Part shown: piece by piece, positions 47,038-57,183 of the stretch
Layout: the number at the start of each line of letters is the position of its first letter
Position numbering within the stretch: position 1 is the first letter of the stretch
Source: Streptococcus sp.
Lineage (GTDB): Bacteria > Bacillota > Bacilli > Lactobacillales > Streptococcaceae
Length of the DNA: 64,000 nt
Assembly (NCBI GenBank): GCA_030527925.1
Contig: JAUMZW010000005.1
Location: 81,969-145,968 of the forward strand
Direction: 5' to 3'
Notes under the pieces: model-generated
The model's input: only the letters and a program-made list of their open reading frames with translations
The model's database searches: none
What the model was told of the DNA's origin: nothing
Made by a program: the position numbers and the translations under genes

Positions 47038-48201
47038 TTATTTCCCAAAGACACTTGAAATTCGATAACAAGCCTCTTGAACGATTGATAGGGGAGCTGC
47101 AATATTTAATCGGGCAAATGATTTTCCCTCTTTCCCAAAAGTAGCTCCGTCATTTAAAACGACTTTCCCTTCATTCTTTAATTTTTCTGAAATTTCAGGT
47201 TGTAAAAGATTGTAGTCACTAAAATCCAGCCAAATAAGATATGTCCCTTGAGGTTTCATAACTTTAATCTTAGTGTTTTTTTCCAAATAATCAACAGCAA
47301 ATATGATATTTTCTTCTAGAACACCTTTCAATTCTTCCAACCAATTTTTTCCTTTAGTAAATGCTGCCATAGTCGTTAATAAACCAATTGCGGGGACTTC
47401 ATGTTGGTTATTCATTAGTTGACGATTTTTAAATAGCTTTTTATAATATTCATTTTCAATGATGGCAAAACTATTTTTAGTTCCAGCAATATTGAATGTT
47501 TTTGTTGCTGAACTTAAAATAATCGAAAATTCTTTAAAAGATTCATTAACAGTATTAAATGAATAATGATGATGACCAAATAAGACTAAATCTTGATGGA
47601 TTTCATCTGATACTAGGATAACACCATATTTTTGACACAATTTACCAATTCGAATAAGTTCTTCTTTACTCCAAACACGCCCACCTGGATTATGAGGGTT
47701 ACAAAGAATGTACATTTTCACTTGATATTGAACTATATCCTTCTCTAATTGTTCAAAATCAATTTCAAACAGACCATCTATATTAACTAGACTGTTTGTT
47801 ATTAATTTTCTTTTATTTAATCGTATACTTCTAGCAAAAGGGGGATATACTGGGGTATTTATCAAGACAGCATCATTTTTAGCAGTCAAAGCCTGTATAC
47901 AGGTTGAAATCGCTGGTACAACCGCTTCAATCAAAACTATACTATCCTTAGCTATTAAATAATCATGTTCATTAAACTCCCAATCAATAATAGATTGATA
48001 TAATTCATTTGATGCTTCAGGATAACCATAAATATGATTTGTTGCATAATCTATAACTGCTTCTCTGATTTCTGGACATGGCAGAAAATCCATATCTGCA
48101 ATCCACATTTGCAATAAATCTGGTTCCTTATCATTATCCTTCCATTTAGCAGTATGTTGTTTTAGACGATTTGGAAAAGTTGTAAAGTCGTATTTTGCCA
48201 T
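47038..48201 (-). CDS. MalY/PatB-type aminotransferase or cystathionine beta-lyase
   Basis: A 387-residue class I/II PLP enzyme. It begins YDFTTFPNRLKQHTAKW, the MalY/PatB opening, has LCNPHNPGGRVWSKEEL near residue 162 and the PLP lysine in SSATKTFNIAGTKNS near 232. Members split cystathionine or cysteine, or act as aminotransferases. It lies 11 bases after a gamma-family trans-sulfuration gene, which supports a job in methionine/cysteine metabolism. Confidence 0.88.
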   Translation of the reverse strand: MAKYDFTTFPNRLKQHTAKWKDNDKEPDLLQMWIADMDFLPCPEIREAVIDYATNHIYGYPEASNELYQSIIDWEFNEHDYLIAKDSIVLIEAVVPAISTCIQALTAKNDAVLINTPVYPPFARSIRLNKRKLITNSLVNIDGLFEIDFEQLEKDIVQYQVKMYILCNPHNPGGRVWSKEELIRIGKLCQKYGVILVSDEIHQDLVLFGHHHYSFNTVNESFKEFSIILSSATKTFNIAGTKNSFAIIENEYYKKLFKNRQLMNNQHEVPAIGLLTTMAAFTKGKNWLEELKGVLEENIIFAVDYLEKNTKIKVMKPQGTYLIWLDFSDYNLLQPEISEKLKNEGKVVLNDGATFGKEGKSFARLNIAAPLSIVQEACYRISSVFGK

Positions 48202-48212
48202 AGTGCCTCCTC

Positions 48213-49307
48213 TTAGCTTAAGGCTTGTTTTAAATCTTCAATTAAATCACTGATTCCTTCAATACCAATTGATAAACGTAATAAATTATTGGTTAAACCA
48301 TAAGATTCCCTAATTTTCTGCGGAATATCAGCATGAGTTTGTGTCGCTGGATAGGTGATTAAACTTTCCACTCCACCTAAACTCTCTGCAAAAGTAATAA
48401 GTTTTAACTTATTTATAATTGATGGGATACGTTTTTCATCTGCTACACAAAATGAAATCATCCCACCTTTACCTGTATAATAAACTTTTTCCACATGATC
48501 AGAGTGACACAAAAATTCCACTATAGCTTGTGCATTCTGAGTCGAGCGTTCCATTCTAATAGCTAATGTCTTTAATCCTCTCATTAATAGATAACTGTCA
48601 AATGGTGATAAGGTAGCTCCTGTTGTATTTAGATTATAAAAAAGCTGTTGATAGATCTCTTCATTATCAGTGACAACTACTCCAGCTAAAACATCATTAT
48701 GTCCTGATAAATACTTTGTAGCCGAGTAGACAACAATATCTGCTCCTTCAAGGATTGGTTGTTGATAAATTGGAGTGTAAAATGTATTATCCACAATAAC
48801 CTTAATGCCTTTTTGATGTGCTAATTTTGATATCAAGGCTATATCAAACTCAATCATAAGGGGATTAGTTGGCGTCTCAACATATAAGGCATCATAACCA
48901 TTCGTTAATTCCAATATCATATCTTCTTGAGAATTAACATAAGTAAAACTAAAACGACCTTCTTCTTCTTTTTGATGAAACCATCGAAACGCTCCACCAT
49001 ATAAATCTCTACACGCTAATATCTTTGCACCTTTCGGGAGAATTTCCATTGCTAATACAATAGCACTCATACCAGAACTAGTTGCCAACGCAAAGTGAGC
49101 ACCATCAATATTTGCAAGTGTTTCCTCTAGCTGACTACGTGTTGGATTTTTAGTTCTCGTATAATCATAACCTGTAGATTTACCAAATTCTGGATGTTGA
49201 TAGGTTGTTGATAAATAAATAGGACTAACCAAAGCTCCTGTCGTTTGTTTATCTGAATTAACCCCACTTCTCACAAGTAACGTTTCTAGTTCCATCTGAC
49301 GTTTCAT
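48213..49307 (-). CDS. trans-sulfuration PLP enzyme (cystathionine gamma-synthase/lyase family)
   Basis: A 364-residue Cys/Met-metabolism PLP enzyme. The start is ATG 49305-49307 behind GGGGGG; the five codons before it are not likely used. Typical motifs: YDYTRTKNPTRSQLEETLA near residue 47, ETPTNPLM near 141 and the PLP lysine in VVYSATKYLSGHNDVLAG near 192. Synthase and lyase activities cannot be told apart here. It is first in a pair with the MalY/PatB-type gene. Confidence 0.9.
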   Translation of the reverse strand: MKRQMELETLLVRSGVNSDKQTTGALVSPIYLSTTYQHPEFGKSTGYDYTRTKNPTRSQLEETLANIDGAHFALATSSGMSAIVLAMEILPKGAKILACRDLYGGAFRWFHQKEEEGRFSFTYVNSQEDMILELTNGYDALYVETPTNPLMIEFDIALISKLAHQKGIKVIVDNTFYTPIYQQPILEGADIVVYSATKYLSGHNDVLAGVVVTDNEEIYQQLFYNLNTTGATLSPFDSYLLMRGLKTLAIRMERSTQNAQAIVEFLCHSDHVEKVYYTGKGGMISFCVADEKRIPSIINKLKLITFAESLGGVESLITYPATQTHADIPQKIRESYGLTNNLLRLSIGIEGISDLIEDLKQALS

Positions 49308-49356
49308 AAAAAATCCCCCCAAAATATATAGTAATACTATTCTAACACTAATTTTA

Positions 49357-49393
49357 AAAAACGCCTATTTAATCATAATAAATAGGCGTTTTT
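49357..49393 (-). terminator. terminator of murJ/ytgP
   Basis: AAAAACGCCTATTTA and its perfect complement with a 7-base loop; T-rich on both strands. Confidence 0.9.
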
Positions 49394-49396
49394 ATT

Positions 49397-51034
49397 TTAG
49401 AAATCTAAATGTAGTCTTTCTCTTAGTCTTTTTGATTTTTCACCAAACATTTTATCTAATAATCGCGTTATCAAAGCTAAAGCACCGTAAATCACAACTG
49501 CAATTCCTCCAACAATTACAAGATATAAAATACTGGTGAAACGTGTTACTTCTGGTAAAAATAAATGAACAATAAATTGACCTAAGAGTGTGAAAATTAA
49601 CATAATTAGAGTAGTAATCACGACCAATAACATCGTCCTATTAATCTTTATGACATTGAAGCTAGTAATCTTTTGAATTCTACGATACATTAAAACACTT
49701 GGAATAATTAAGGCAAATGTAGTTGATAAAACAGGACCATACGCATGGAAGAAATAGATTAATGGCACTTGAAGTAAGATTTTGACTAAAATTCCATAGC
49801 CGAAATATAGAATGGCCTTTTTATTTTCAAATAAAGCCTGTAACATTGGAGCTAAAATCGTATACAAGGCTAAAAATATCGTTTGAATAAGTGAAGCAAT
49901 GAATAATCCTAAAGCCAAGGAATCTGGTTTACCATAAAACAATGTATATAATGGCTTTGATAAAACAACAGAGGCAACAATTGCTGGAAACATAAAAATC
50001 AACAACATTTGTACATTATTTATGACTAGACTTGCTGCCGCCTTTTTATCATTTTTCACAAAATTTTCAGTCAATAATGGAATACCAACTCCAGCAATTG
50101 CAGTTGCAACAGCAATTAAAATCATGGTAACCTTACCGGGATTAGTTGAAAAATAAGCAAACATTACTTTTAGTTGTACATTTGAATAAGTCGTAAATAG
50201 TGCCATAGTATTACCAAAAGTGAACTGGTCTATCAATTTAAATAACTGAATTGCCGATCCCGTTACAATAAATGGAATTGCTTCTTTAATTGTTTCAAAA
50301 ATTAAAGACTTGGTATCTATCGTAATATTTTCGGGTTTTGGACCCATCATTGCACTTAAAAGTCGATATTTCCATAAAAAATAAAATAAAACAGCTAAGC
50401 TAGCAAACATACCGATAAAAGCTGCAAATGTGGATTGCGTAACCGCAGATACATAGTCTTTTGAACCAATATTCATAATAAAAAATGTTGTTAGTAACAT
50501 CCAAATCACACGAATAAGTTGTTCGGCAACTTGACTCATTGCATAAGGCTTTAAATTGTTGAAACCTTGAAAAAAGCCCCTTAAAACACTCATACACGGA
50601 AAAACTAAAACTGCTAAAGTTAAACTTCTAAGAACAGGTATCAGCTCTTTACCCCCACGGCTCAAAAATGTGAAAAATGGTGAACCTATATACATAATTA
50701 AGGCAAAAATCGCGCCAAGAATAATCATAAAATGAAAAATTTTACGAACTAAGTATGTACTCATTTCTGGTTGACCTAGGGTATTATATTTAGATACCTG
50801 TTTTGCAACAGCAACTGGAATACCAACAGTTGATACTAGTAAGAATAGGGCATAAATTTCATATCCCATTCCAAATAGAGCATTAGCCTCAGGTGCATGT
50901 TTCCCCATCCATGCATACCAAGGAATGATATAGACAGCACCTAATAAACGACTAATAAAGTTTCCTGCTGTTAGCCAAGCAGTTCCCTTTAACATCTGTT
51001 CTTGTTGTGTTATTTTTGATTCATTTTCTGACAT
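49397..51034 (-). CDS. murJ: MurJ-type lipid II flippase (YtgP)
   Basis: A 545-residue MOP-superfamily protein with about 14 helices. It opens with KGTAWLTAGNFISRLLGAVYIIPW, the MATE/MurJ-like N-terminus, and has LRGFFQGFNNLKPYAMSQVAEQLIR-type text near residue 152. The orthologous YtgP of Streptococcus pyogenes is known to replace E. coli MurJ, so this protein most likely flips lipid II. It is divergent from murE, another step of the same pathway. Confidence 0.88.
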   Translation of the reverse strand: MSENESKITQQEQMLKGTAWLTAGNFISRLLGAVYIIPWYAWMGKHAPEANALFGMGYEIYALFLLVSTVGIPVAVAKQVSKYNTLGQPEMSTYLVRKIFHFMIILGAIFALIMYIGSPFFTFLSRGGKELIPVLRSLTLAVLVFPCMSVLRGFFQGFNNLKPYAMSQVAEQLIRVIWMLLTTFFIMNIGSKDYVSAVTQSTFAAFIGMFASLAVLFYFLWKYRLLSAMMGPKPENITIDTKSLIFETIKEAIPFIVTGSAIQLFKLIDQFTFGNTMALFTTYSNVQLKVMFAYFSTNPGKVTMILIAVATAIAGVGIPLLTENFVKNDKKAAASLVINNVQMLLIFMFPAIVASVVLSKPLYTLFYGKPDSLALGLFIASLIQTIFLALYTILAPMLQALFENKKAILYFGYGILVKILLQVPLIYFFHAYGPVLSTTFALIIPSVLMYRRIQKITSFNVIKINRTMLLVVITTLIMLIFTLLGQFIVHLFLPEVTRFTSILYLVIVGGIAVVIYGALALITRLLDKMFGEKSKRLRERLHLDF

Positions 51035-51087
51035 GTTTTTATCTTTTCCTTTTAGACTTCAATTTATTATAAACTTTTACTCAAGAC

Positions 51088-51122
51088 TTGTAAAACCTCA
51101 ACTTTAGGTCTAAAATAGTCTT
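51088..51122 (+). promoter_or_regulatory. leaderless promoter of murE
   Basis: TTGTAA (51088-51093), a 17-base spacer and TAAAAT (51111-51116) are followed by AGTCTT and then the ATG. The start point should be the A of ATG; no RBS exists. Confidence 0.7.
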
Positions 51123-52574
51123 ATGATAAAATTACAAACACTTATTGATATTTTAATAACCGATAACAATTTTAGAGAAATTGTTCACCAAGATAACTAC
51201 TTCTACTCCTGGGAAACTAACACTATATTCTCAGGTATTACTTACAATAGTCAATCAGCTACAAAAGGAGATCTTTTCTTTGTAAAAGGTCAAAATTTTA
51301 AAAAAGAGTACCTCGATATAGCTATTAAACAAGGAGTTACTTTTTATGTCAGTGAAATAGACTACCATGCTGATATACCACTAATCATGGTTAATGACAT
51401 CAAAAAAGCAATGAGCTTGATTGCAATGGCTTTTTATAACTATCCTCAAAAGGACTTAAAAATCATTGCCTTTACAGGAACAAAGGGTAAAACAACCGCA
51501 GCTTATTTTACCTATAATATTTTAAATCAACAACATACAACTGCCATGTTCTCAACAATGAATACTACTTTAGATGGTGGTGCAACACACTTCAAATCAG
51601 CACTCACTACACCTGAAAGTTTTGAACTCTTTAAACTGATGAGAAATGCAGTTAATAACCAATGCCAATATCTTATTATGGAGGTTTCTAGTCAGGCTTA
51701 TCTTTTAAATAGAGTTTATGGTTTAACTTTTGATGTGGGTATCTTTTTAAACATCAGTCCTGACCATATTAGTCCTATTGAGCATCCCACTTTTGAAGAT
51801 TACTTTTATCATAAAAGACAACTTCTACATAATAGTAAGCATTTGATTATCAACAGCCAGTCTGACTATTTCAGCCTTTTATCTCAAGAATCTAGAAAAG
51901 TTTCACACGAATTTTATGGGAAAGATACCTCTAATAAAATTGTTGATTCAAGTGCCTACTCTTTTAAAACAAGCGGAACTATTAATGCCGAATTTGATAT
52001 TAAATTAATCGGAACTTTTAATCAAGACAATGCTCTAGCAGCTGCATTAGCTTGCCATCATTTAGGAATTTCTATCGAAGTTATTAAAAAAGGTATTGCA
52101 AAGACAGTAGTTCCTGGCCGAATGGAAATCTATACTCAGCATAATAACGCAAAAATATTTATTGATTACGCACACAATGGTGACAGTCTTGAAAAATTAA
52201 TTACTGAAGTGAAGCTACATCAAAAAGGAAACATAATTCTAGTCATTGGTGCAACTGGTGATAAAGGAAAAAGTAGGCGAAAAGATTTTGCAACAGTCAT
52301 TAATAAAAAAGACAATCTGACCGTCATTCTTACAGCAGATGATCCAAATACAGAAGATCCTGAACTAATCTGCCGTGAAATTGCTAATCATCTTAATAAT
52401 CCTCCGCACATTGAAATTGATCGAGAAAAAGCAATAAAAAAAGCCTTATCATTAACACATAATGAGCAAGATGCTGTTATCATCGCTGGAAAGGGAGCTG
52501 ATGCTTTCCAAATTGTTAATGGTGAAAAAATCCCCTACCTAGGTGATAAAGAAGTTGCTTTAAAATATTTATAA
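51123..52574 (+). CDS. murE: UDP-MurNAc-L-Ala-D-Glu:L-lysine ligase
   Basis: A 483-residue Mur ligase adding the third stem-peptide residue. The ATP loop is [13 protein letters not shown] near residue 117, the UDP-MurNAc part shows MEVSSQAY and ISPDHI, and the C-terminal domain has the substrate-selecting motif DDPNTEDP near residue 405. DDPN, rather than DNPR, indicates an L-lysine ligase, as expected in streptococci. It starts at a predicted leaderless transcript and ends before a strong terminator. Confidence 0.95.
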   Translation: MIKLQTLIDILITDNNFREIVHQDNYFYSWETNTIFSGITYNSQSATKGDLFFVKGQNFKKEYLDIAIKQGVTFYVSEIDYHADIPLIMVNDIKKAMSLIAMAFYNYPQKDLKIIAFTGTKGKTTAAYFTYNILNQQHTTAMFSTMNTTLDGGATHFKSALTTPESFELFKLMRNAVNNQCQYLIMEVSSQAYLLNRVYGLTFDVGIFLNISPDHISPIEHPTFEDYFYHKRQLLHNSKHLIINSQSDYFSLLSQESRKVSHEFYGKDTSNKIVDSSAYSFKTSGTINAEFDIKLIGTFNQDNALAAALACHHLGISIEVIKKGIAKTVVPGRMEIYTQHNNAKIFIDYAHNGDSLEKLITEVKLHQKGNIILVIGATGDKGKSRRKDFATVINKKDNLTVILTADDPNTEDPELICREIANHLNNPPHIEIDREKAIKKALSLTHNEQDAVIIAGKGADAFQIVNGEKIPYLGDKEVALKYL

Positions 52575-52672
52575 TTATTCTTGATAATTTATTTTTTCTC
52601 ATCTAAAATAGAATGATTATTACTACTATTTCAAACCATTCTAAATACACCTATTTTTTCTAAAAAAACTCT

Positions 52673-52698
52673 AAAAAAGGCTAATAACAGCCTTTTTT
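52673..52698 (+). terminator. terminator of murE
   Basis: AAAAAAGGCT and its perfect complement around AATAAC, with a T-run on the plus strand. Confidence 0.88.
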
Positions 52699-52737
52699 CT
52701 ATGCTATAATTAATAAAATTTTTAGAAAGGTAGCTTA

Positions 52738-53516
52738 ATGACAGCAATAGACGCACATAATATTTCAATAAAATATTCAGAAAAATTCATTATCAAGCAT
52801 CTTAACTGTTCTATTCCAAAAGGAAAAATTACGACAATTATAGGACAAAACGGATGTGGAAAATCAACATTATTAAGAAGTTTGAATAAGCTCATTCCAA
52901 CTCATTCTGGTAGTATTATTATTAATGATGAATCTATTAATAGATTTTCCCAAACAGCATTAGCAAAAAAATATCATTTTTACCTCAAGGACAAGAAAAC
53001 CATCACGGAGTAACTGTCTATGAATTAATTTCCTATGCTAGATACCCCTATCAAAATTTTTGGGGGCACCTAGCACATAAAGATAAAGAAATGATAGAAT
53101 GGGCCATGACTTTTACCAATATTCAGCATTTGAAAAATGTGACTATAGATTGCTTATCAGGTGGTCAACGACAAAAGGTCTTTTTAGCATTAGCATTAGC
53201 CCAAGATACAGAAATACTACTATTAGATGAACCCATTACTTATTTAGACCCCCGTCATCAGCTAGAAGTTTTAAAACTTTTAAATAAACTAAATAAGCAA
53301 ACGAAAAAAACTATTCTTATGGTTTTACATGATATCAATTTAGCTTCTCGTTTTTCTGACCATTTGATAGCTATGAAAAATGGAACTATCATGTTTCAAG
53401 GAACTTCTTGGGAAGTCATTAATCAAACTATGCTCAAAGAAATTTTTAATATTAAAGGAAATATCATACTTGATGAGATAACCAAACGTCCAGTATTGCT
53501 ATCTTACGATATATAA
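52738..53516 (+). pseudogene. fhuC: FhuC-type ferrichrome ABC ATPase, frameshifted
   Basis: The first frame starts at ATG 52738 (RBS GAAAGG) and has Walker A IGQNGCGKST near residue 36. After ALAKK it runs into a wrong frame and stops at 53011-53013. A single extra A in the A-run 52965-52971 would give AKKISFLPQGQENHHGVTVYE and join it to the downstream frame. That frame carries signature LSGGQRQKVFLALALAQ, Walker B ILLLDEPITYLD and the His switch VLHDINLASRF. The whole would be a normal FhuC of about 260 residues. The neighbouring gene is damaged too, so the locus looks decayed. An extended -10 box (TGCTATAAT) lies just upstream. Confidence 0.9.
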
Positions 53517-53531
53517 CCCATGGAGAACATT

Positions 53532-55058
53532 ATGAAAAAACTATTACTATTAACATTAACTCTTATTAGTATCTTCACATTAGCAGCTTGTCATAATCAA
53601 AACAATAAATTAGCGACAGAAACTTCAAAAAATATATCCTCTATGCCAAAGATTAGTGGATTTAAATACTATGGCAACATACCAGAATCTCCAAAACGTA
53701 TTGTTAGTCTTACCTCCACCTATACAGGTTATTTACAAGAACTAAACTTTAATTTAGTTGGTGTTAGTTCGTATGATAAGAAAAACCCTGTTCTAAAACA
53801 AGTGGTCTCAAAAGCCAAACAAGTTTCAGCAACTGATTTAGAAAGTATTGTGGCTTTAAAACCAGATCTCATTGTACTTGGATCAACTGAAGAAAATATT
53901 GGCAAATTATCTAAAATTGCTCCCGTAATCTCCATTGAATACGGAAAAGAAAATTATTTAGAACTCCTAAGTGATTTTGGTAAAATTTTCAATAAAGAAA
54001 AACAAGCAAAATCTTGGTTACAAAACTGGAATACAGAAACAAAACAGGTTGCAAAAGAACTAAAAAATATCATAGGTAATGATGCTACCTTTACCGTAGC
54101 AGGTTTGTATGAAAAAGAGATTTATCTTTTTGGAAATAACTGGGGACGTGGTGGAGAGATTATCTACCAAGCATTAGGCTTTCAAGCCCCAGAATCAATA
54201 ACAACTGAAGTTTTTCCAAAAGGTTATCTTTCAATTTCTCAAGAAGTATTGCCAAATTACGTTGGAGACTATATCATTGTTGCTGCTGAGGATGACAAAA
54301 CAGGTTCTGCTTTGTATGAAAGTGAAATTTGGAAATCATTCGTATTAGGTATTAATTCTGGAGCTGCACTAGGATTAACAATTGCTTATAGTATTTTTCA
54401 TGGATTACATTATTTTTCAATTCTAATAGCATGCCTAATAGGTTCTGCTATAACTATTATCATACTATTCTTGATTTCTCGTCTTAAAGGTCAAGGTAAT
54501 TTGACCTTGCGTATTCTGTTAACAGGAGTTATGTTAGCCTCTCTATTTAATACATTAGGACAATTATTAGTTATAACTTTTAATCTCTCAACTACCATAA
54601 CTGGATGGCAAGCAGGAGGTTTAATTAATATAAATTGGAAAATGTTAACATTTATTTTACCTTTTCTTCTGATTGGATTAGCAATTACTTTCACCTTATC
54701 TTATCAACTGAATATTTTATCTCTAAATCACACCCTATCAAAATCCTTAGGTCAAAACATTAAGAAGATAATGAGTATATTTATTGTTCTTATCTTAATC
54801 CTATCATCCTCCAGTGTCGCTTTGGCTGGTTCTATACCTTTTATAGGGCTTGTTATACCACATCTCTTTAAAAAGAACTTTAATCAAGATTTTCGTTTAA
54901 AACTACCGATATCCGCACTACTTGGTGCAATTTTTTTAGTGTGGGTCGATTTGATAAGCCGAACAATTCATCCACCTGTTGAAACTTCTTTGAGTGCTAT
55001 CGTTAGTATCATCGGTTTTCCATTTTTTATTCTCCTAGTTAGAAGGGAGCTAAAATGA
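53532..55058 (+). pseudogene. fhuD-fhuB chimera from an in-frame deletion
   Basis: A 508-residue frame from ATG 53532 (RBS GGAG). Residues 1-270 are a siderophore-binding lipoprotein (lipobox LAAC, Cys20; [16 protein letters not shown]), cut off after [11 protein letters not shown], about 40 residues short. Residues 271-508 are the rest of a FhuB permease, starting [14 protein letters not shown], which misses its first helices and about 85 residues. The join near 54340 is in frame and direct, so roughly 0.4 kb was deleted. The product cannot act as free binding protein or full permease. The stop overlaps the fhuG start (ATGA), showing the original order fhuC-fhuD-fhuB-fhuG. Confidence 0.88.
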
Positions 55059-56065
55059 TAAAAAAAGTTAACTATTATTTTCTATTCCTTATTCTTATAC
55101 TTTTTTTCATCAGTATTTTCAGTCTTTCTATCGGTGATAGTCAATTGAGCTTTTCTCAAACAATCTGCTCCCTCTTTGGTCAAAGAGGGCAATTCAACTC
55201 CTTAATTGTTCAAGATATCAGACTTCCTAGAATAATAGTAGCTATTTTAGGAGGTGGAGCCTTAGGAATATCTGGACTATTACTACAAACACTAACTGCA
55301 AATCCCTTAGCTGACTCTAGCATACTTGGTGTTAATACTGGAGCAGGCTTCATTGTCACACTTCTAATAATTACAACTCCATTTGGTGAAAGTTTGACAT
55401 TTAAATTTATCCCAATATTAGCAATAGTTGGTGCATACTTCATTATACTAATCCTCTACTATTTATCACTTAATAAAGATAAAAAAATTAATACCTATAA
55501 ATTAATTATTACAGGAGTCGCTATATCAATTATGCTATCTGGACTAATGATTTCTTTAACTGGCAACATTAATCTATATAAAATGACTTACATAATCAAT
55601 TGGTTAAATGGTCAAATAAATGGTGATAATTGGGAAACAATCACACTCATTGTACCAATATTAATAATTTTAATAGTAATCTCTTATAGTAATTGGTTAC
55701 CCTTTAATATCATGCAACTAAATGATGATTCTGTAAAATCAATTGGTGTCAATCTAAATTTTAAACGACAACTAATTTTATTTCTTAGTACCAGTCTATC
55801 AGCTCTAAGCATCGTTATGATTGGAAATATTAGCTTCATAGGACTATTATCAACACATATCAGTAGAGTGTTAGTCGGACAAAACTACAAACTTTTAATA
55901 CCATCTACACTACTCATTGGAGCGCTAATACTCCTTATTTCTGATACCATAACACGGGTCTTCTTAGTTGGAACGACTATTCCAACTGGCTTAATAGTTA
56001 CACTCATAGGAAGTCCTTATTTTATATTTTTACTTATCCAATCTAAAACTTTTAAACTTCACTAA
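55055..56065 (+). CDS. fhuG: FhuG-type siderophore ABC permease
   Basis: A 336-residue FecCD-family permease with about ten helices, intact. Typical motifs: [22 protein letters not shown] near residue 52, [17 protein letters not shown] near 77 and the coupling region [13 protein letters not shown] near 226. It should pair with FhuB for ferric-hydroxamate uptake, but fhuC and fhuD-fhuB upstream are broken, so it probably has no working partners here unless another locus supplies them. Confidence 0.9.
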   Translation: MIKKVNYYFLFLILILFFISIFSLSIGDSQLSFSQTICSLFGQRGQFNSLIVQDIRLPRIIVAILGGGALGISGLLLQTLTANPLADSSILGVNTGAGFIVTLLIITTPFGESLTFKFIPILAIVGAYFIILILYYLSLNKDKKINTYKLIITGVAISIMLSGLMISLTGNINLYKMTYIINWLNGQINGDNWETITLIVPILIILIVISYSNWLPFNIMQLNDDSVKSIGVNLNFKRQLILFLSTSLSALSIVMIGNISFIGLLSTHISRVLVGQNYKLLIPSTLLIGALILLISDTITRVFLVGTTIPTGLIVTLIGSPYFIFLLIQSKTFKLH

Positions 56066-56097
56066 AAAACCAACTCAAACAATGAATTGGTTTTTTT
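56064..56097. terminator. bidirectional terminator between fhuG and the DUF3114-like gene
   Basis: AAAAAACCAA pairs with TTGGTTTTTTT, with an inner imperfect stem; A/T tracts on both sides. Confidence 0.8.
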
Positions 56098-56100
56098 ATT

Positions 56101-57102
56101 TTACCTTTGAGTTTTCAACTTCTTAATTAAACGATTTTGATGTTCTTGAACCAATCTGGACATGCTTTTACCCTTCCATGAATAAAAACCTCTAGAATTA
56201 AAATAACTGTACTGATAGGCTCCATCTAAAGGATTTAGAAATTTTCTTCTTAATGTATTTGCTGAAATATAGGGCTCAACCAATAACATTCTAAAATTAG
56301 GATCATGCATCTCTACAGGAAACACATCTAATTCCCAATGACGCTTTCCTGCTTTACCGTAATTAAAACTTGCTCCATTTATGACTCCATTTAAAGAAAA
56401 ATACTCCGCATCTAACTCGTTCACAAAATTTCCATAAGAATCAATTATAAACTCCGTATGAAAATTTATTAAAACTTTAATATTAACTACCTCAACACCC
56501 AATGGAAATGGGTTTTTGGGATCATTCCTATTCAATTTATTATGAAAACGGGCTGACTCAAAAGTAATTAAATCTTTAGATTCTAGTGTTCCTAGATATG
56601 CTAGAAACGCCTGTTCATCAGTCTCATTACCTTTTTTAAAAAAATAACGAATATGCTGAGCTTGTTGACATGAAATGAGGTATCTCAGTTGGTGAACTCT
56701 TTTAGCAAAATAATTATCTAAACATAATTTTTTTTGGGGGAATATTTTATCAATACAATAAGCAAGTTCCCACCAAAAACTATGATGAGGTGACAAGTCT
56801 AGAGAAAAACTTGACATTAGAAAATCAATTTCTTCCCTTTCTCCACTAAGCTCTCTAGGAAATTTTAGAGCATTCAATACCATTTGAATATTATTTTCAT
56901 AATTTCCATATTTCATGCCGATTTGCCATAACTTTAAAAATAAAGGTGACCCAACTTTCACACTTTCAATACCAAAAGCTTCATGATTTAACTGATAAAA
57001 ATAGTAAATAGGACATCCTATTTGAAGCCAATCTATATTTAATTTAAAAAACTGATACCGTCTTATCAAATTATCCTGTGAAAACATATTTACATAAACC
57101 AT
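56101..57102 (-). CDS. conserved streptococcal protein, DUF3114-like
   Basis: A 333-residue soluble protein with many aromatic residues and no signal peptide or membrane helix. Recognisable text includes HQLRYLISCQQAQHIRYF near residue 140 and a C-terminal WELDVFPVEMHDPNFRMLLVEP block followed by basic helices. It resembles streptococcal proteins filed under DUF3114, but I am not sure. The ATG at 57100-57102 is best spaced to AAGG; an earlier TTG is possible. It lies downstream of thrS past a hairpin. Function unknown. Confidence 0.65.
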   Translation of the reverse strand: MVYVNMFSQDNLIRRYQFFKLNIDWLQIGCPIYYFYQLNHEAFGIESVKVGSPLFLKLWQIGMKYGNYENNIQMVLNALKFPRELSGEREEIDFLMSSFSLDLSPHHSFWWELAYCIDKIFPQKKLCLDNYFAKRVHQLRYLISCQQAQHIRYFFKKGNETDEQAFLAYLGTLESKDLITFESARFHNKLNRNDPKNPFPLGVEVVNIKVLINFHTEFIIDSYGNFVNELDAEYFSLNGVINGASFNYGKAGKRHWELDVFPVEMHDPNFRMLLVEPYISANTLRRKFLNPLDGAYQYSYFNSRGFYSWKGKSMSRLVQEHQNRLIKKLKTQR

Positions 57103-57131
57103 ACCACTCAACCTTTTTTCACTAGAAAAGC

Positions 57132-57154
57132 GGTAAGAAATTTAACTTCTTACC
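57132..57154 (-). terminator. terminator of thrS
   Basis: GGTAAGAA pairs with TTCTTACC around a 7-base loop, followed on the minus strand by GCTTTTC. Moderate strength. Confidence 0.65.
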
Positions 57155-57183
57155 ACTCTTAGACAGATTTTTTCAAAGATATT

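Noticed and set aside
52610..52650. Possible Fur/PerR box upstream of fhuC (AATGATTATTA)
   Set aside because: Only about half of a 7-1-7 Fur box fits, and it lies upstream of the murE terminator rather than at the fhu promoter.
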